From: Odontesthes bonariensis
Lineage: Eukaryota; Chordata; Actinopteri; Atheriniformes; Atherinopsidae
Length of the DNA stretch: 64,000 nucleotides
Direction: 5' to 3'
Assembly (NCBI RefSeq): GCF_027942865.1
Contig: NC_134509.1
Coordinates: forward strand, 33,406,197 to 33,470,196
Part shown: one piece after another, positions 63,937-64,000 of the stretch
Numbering within the stretch: position 1 is the stretch's first letter
Layout of the letters: each line of letters starts with the position of its first letter
Translations under genes and position numbers: made by a program
Notes under the pieces: model-generated
Told to the model about the DNA's origin: nothing
Databases searched by the model: none
Seen by the model: only the letters and a program-made list of their open reading frames with translations

Positions 63937-64000
63937 CAAGATAGAAAATTATATCAGACATTATCTATGAAATCCAAATCATCTCATAGGAATTGTTATG

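Overview
This window is nuclear DNA from a ray-finned (teleost) fish. The genes are split into many short exons with GT/AG borders. There are long A/T homopolymers and microsatellites, fish-type L2-like and RTE-like LINE remnants, Tc1 relics, hAT and TTAA-flanked MITEs, and teleost-style C2H2 zinc-finger genes. Every recognisable gene lies on the minus strand, so the window reads right to left. I rebuilt exon chains by hand from splice sites, reading phase and protein-family knowledge; summed coding lengths divide by three for every gene model.

Layout, left to right: (1) 1-2758, 3' flank. (2) 2759-19964, a 16-exon MICAL-like gene (CH domain, LIM, C-terminal bMERB coiled coil), best match MICALL2, about 819 aa. 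Its LIM domain keeps only the first zinc-binding half, and a decayed exon-like remnant of the second half sits in the intron. One exon carries a 12-bp minisatellite encoding SPAR repeats. Introns hold two TTAA-bounded MITEs and a dead Tc1 transposase. (3) 20-27 kb, intergenic, with one hAT MITE that has a perfect 8-bp target duplication. (4) 27126-37501 plus a 5' non-coding exon near 38.04 kb, an intact 20-coding-exon GH31 acid alpha-glucosidase (GAA family, 974 aa). It has a cytosolic tail, one membrane anchor, a trefoil domain and both catalytic aspartates; its introns carry Harbinger-like debris. (5) 40081-44132, a five-coding-exon zinc-finger gene with two arrays (9 and 6 fingers) separated by acidic exons. 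(6) 46.8-49.7 kb, transposon debris, a BED-finger ORF between 52-bp direct repeats, and a 691-bp palindromic MITE. (7) 49871-55956, a nine-exon gene (412 aa) with a conserved basic N-terminal module, acidic middle and two C-terminal fingers. (8) 56528-61492, its diverged tandem relative with eight fingers. This copy lacks the first four exons, and homology stops at a hAT MITE. One of its introns contains a LINE nested in an older LINE. (9) 62698-63900, the 3' part of an unrecognised multi-exon gene that runs off the right edge.

The genes do not form a pathway. MICAL-like proteins act in Rab-dependent endosome and junction traffic, GAA degrades lysosomal glycogen, and the zinc-finger proteins are presumed DNA-binding regulators. 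I saw no convincing tRNA, rRNA, CRISPR array or known microRNA.
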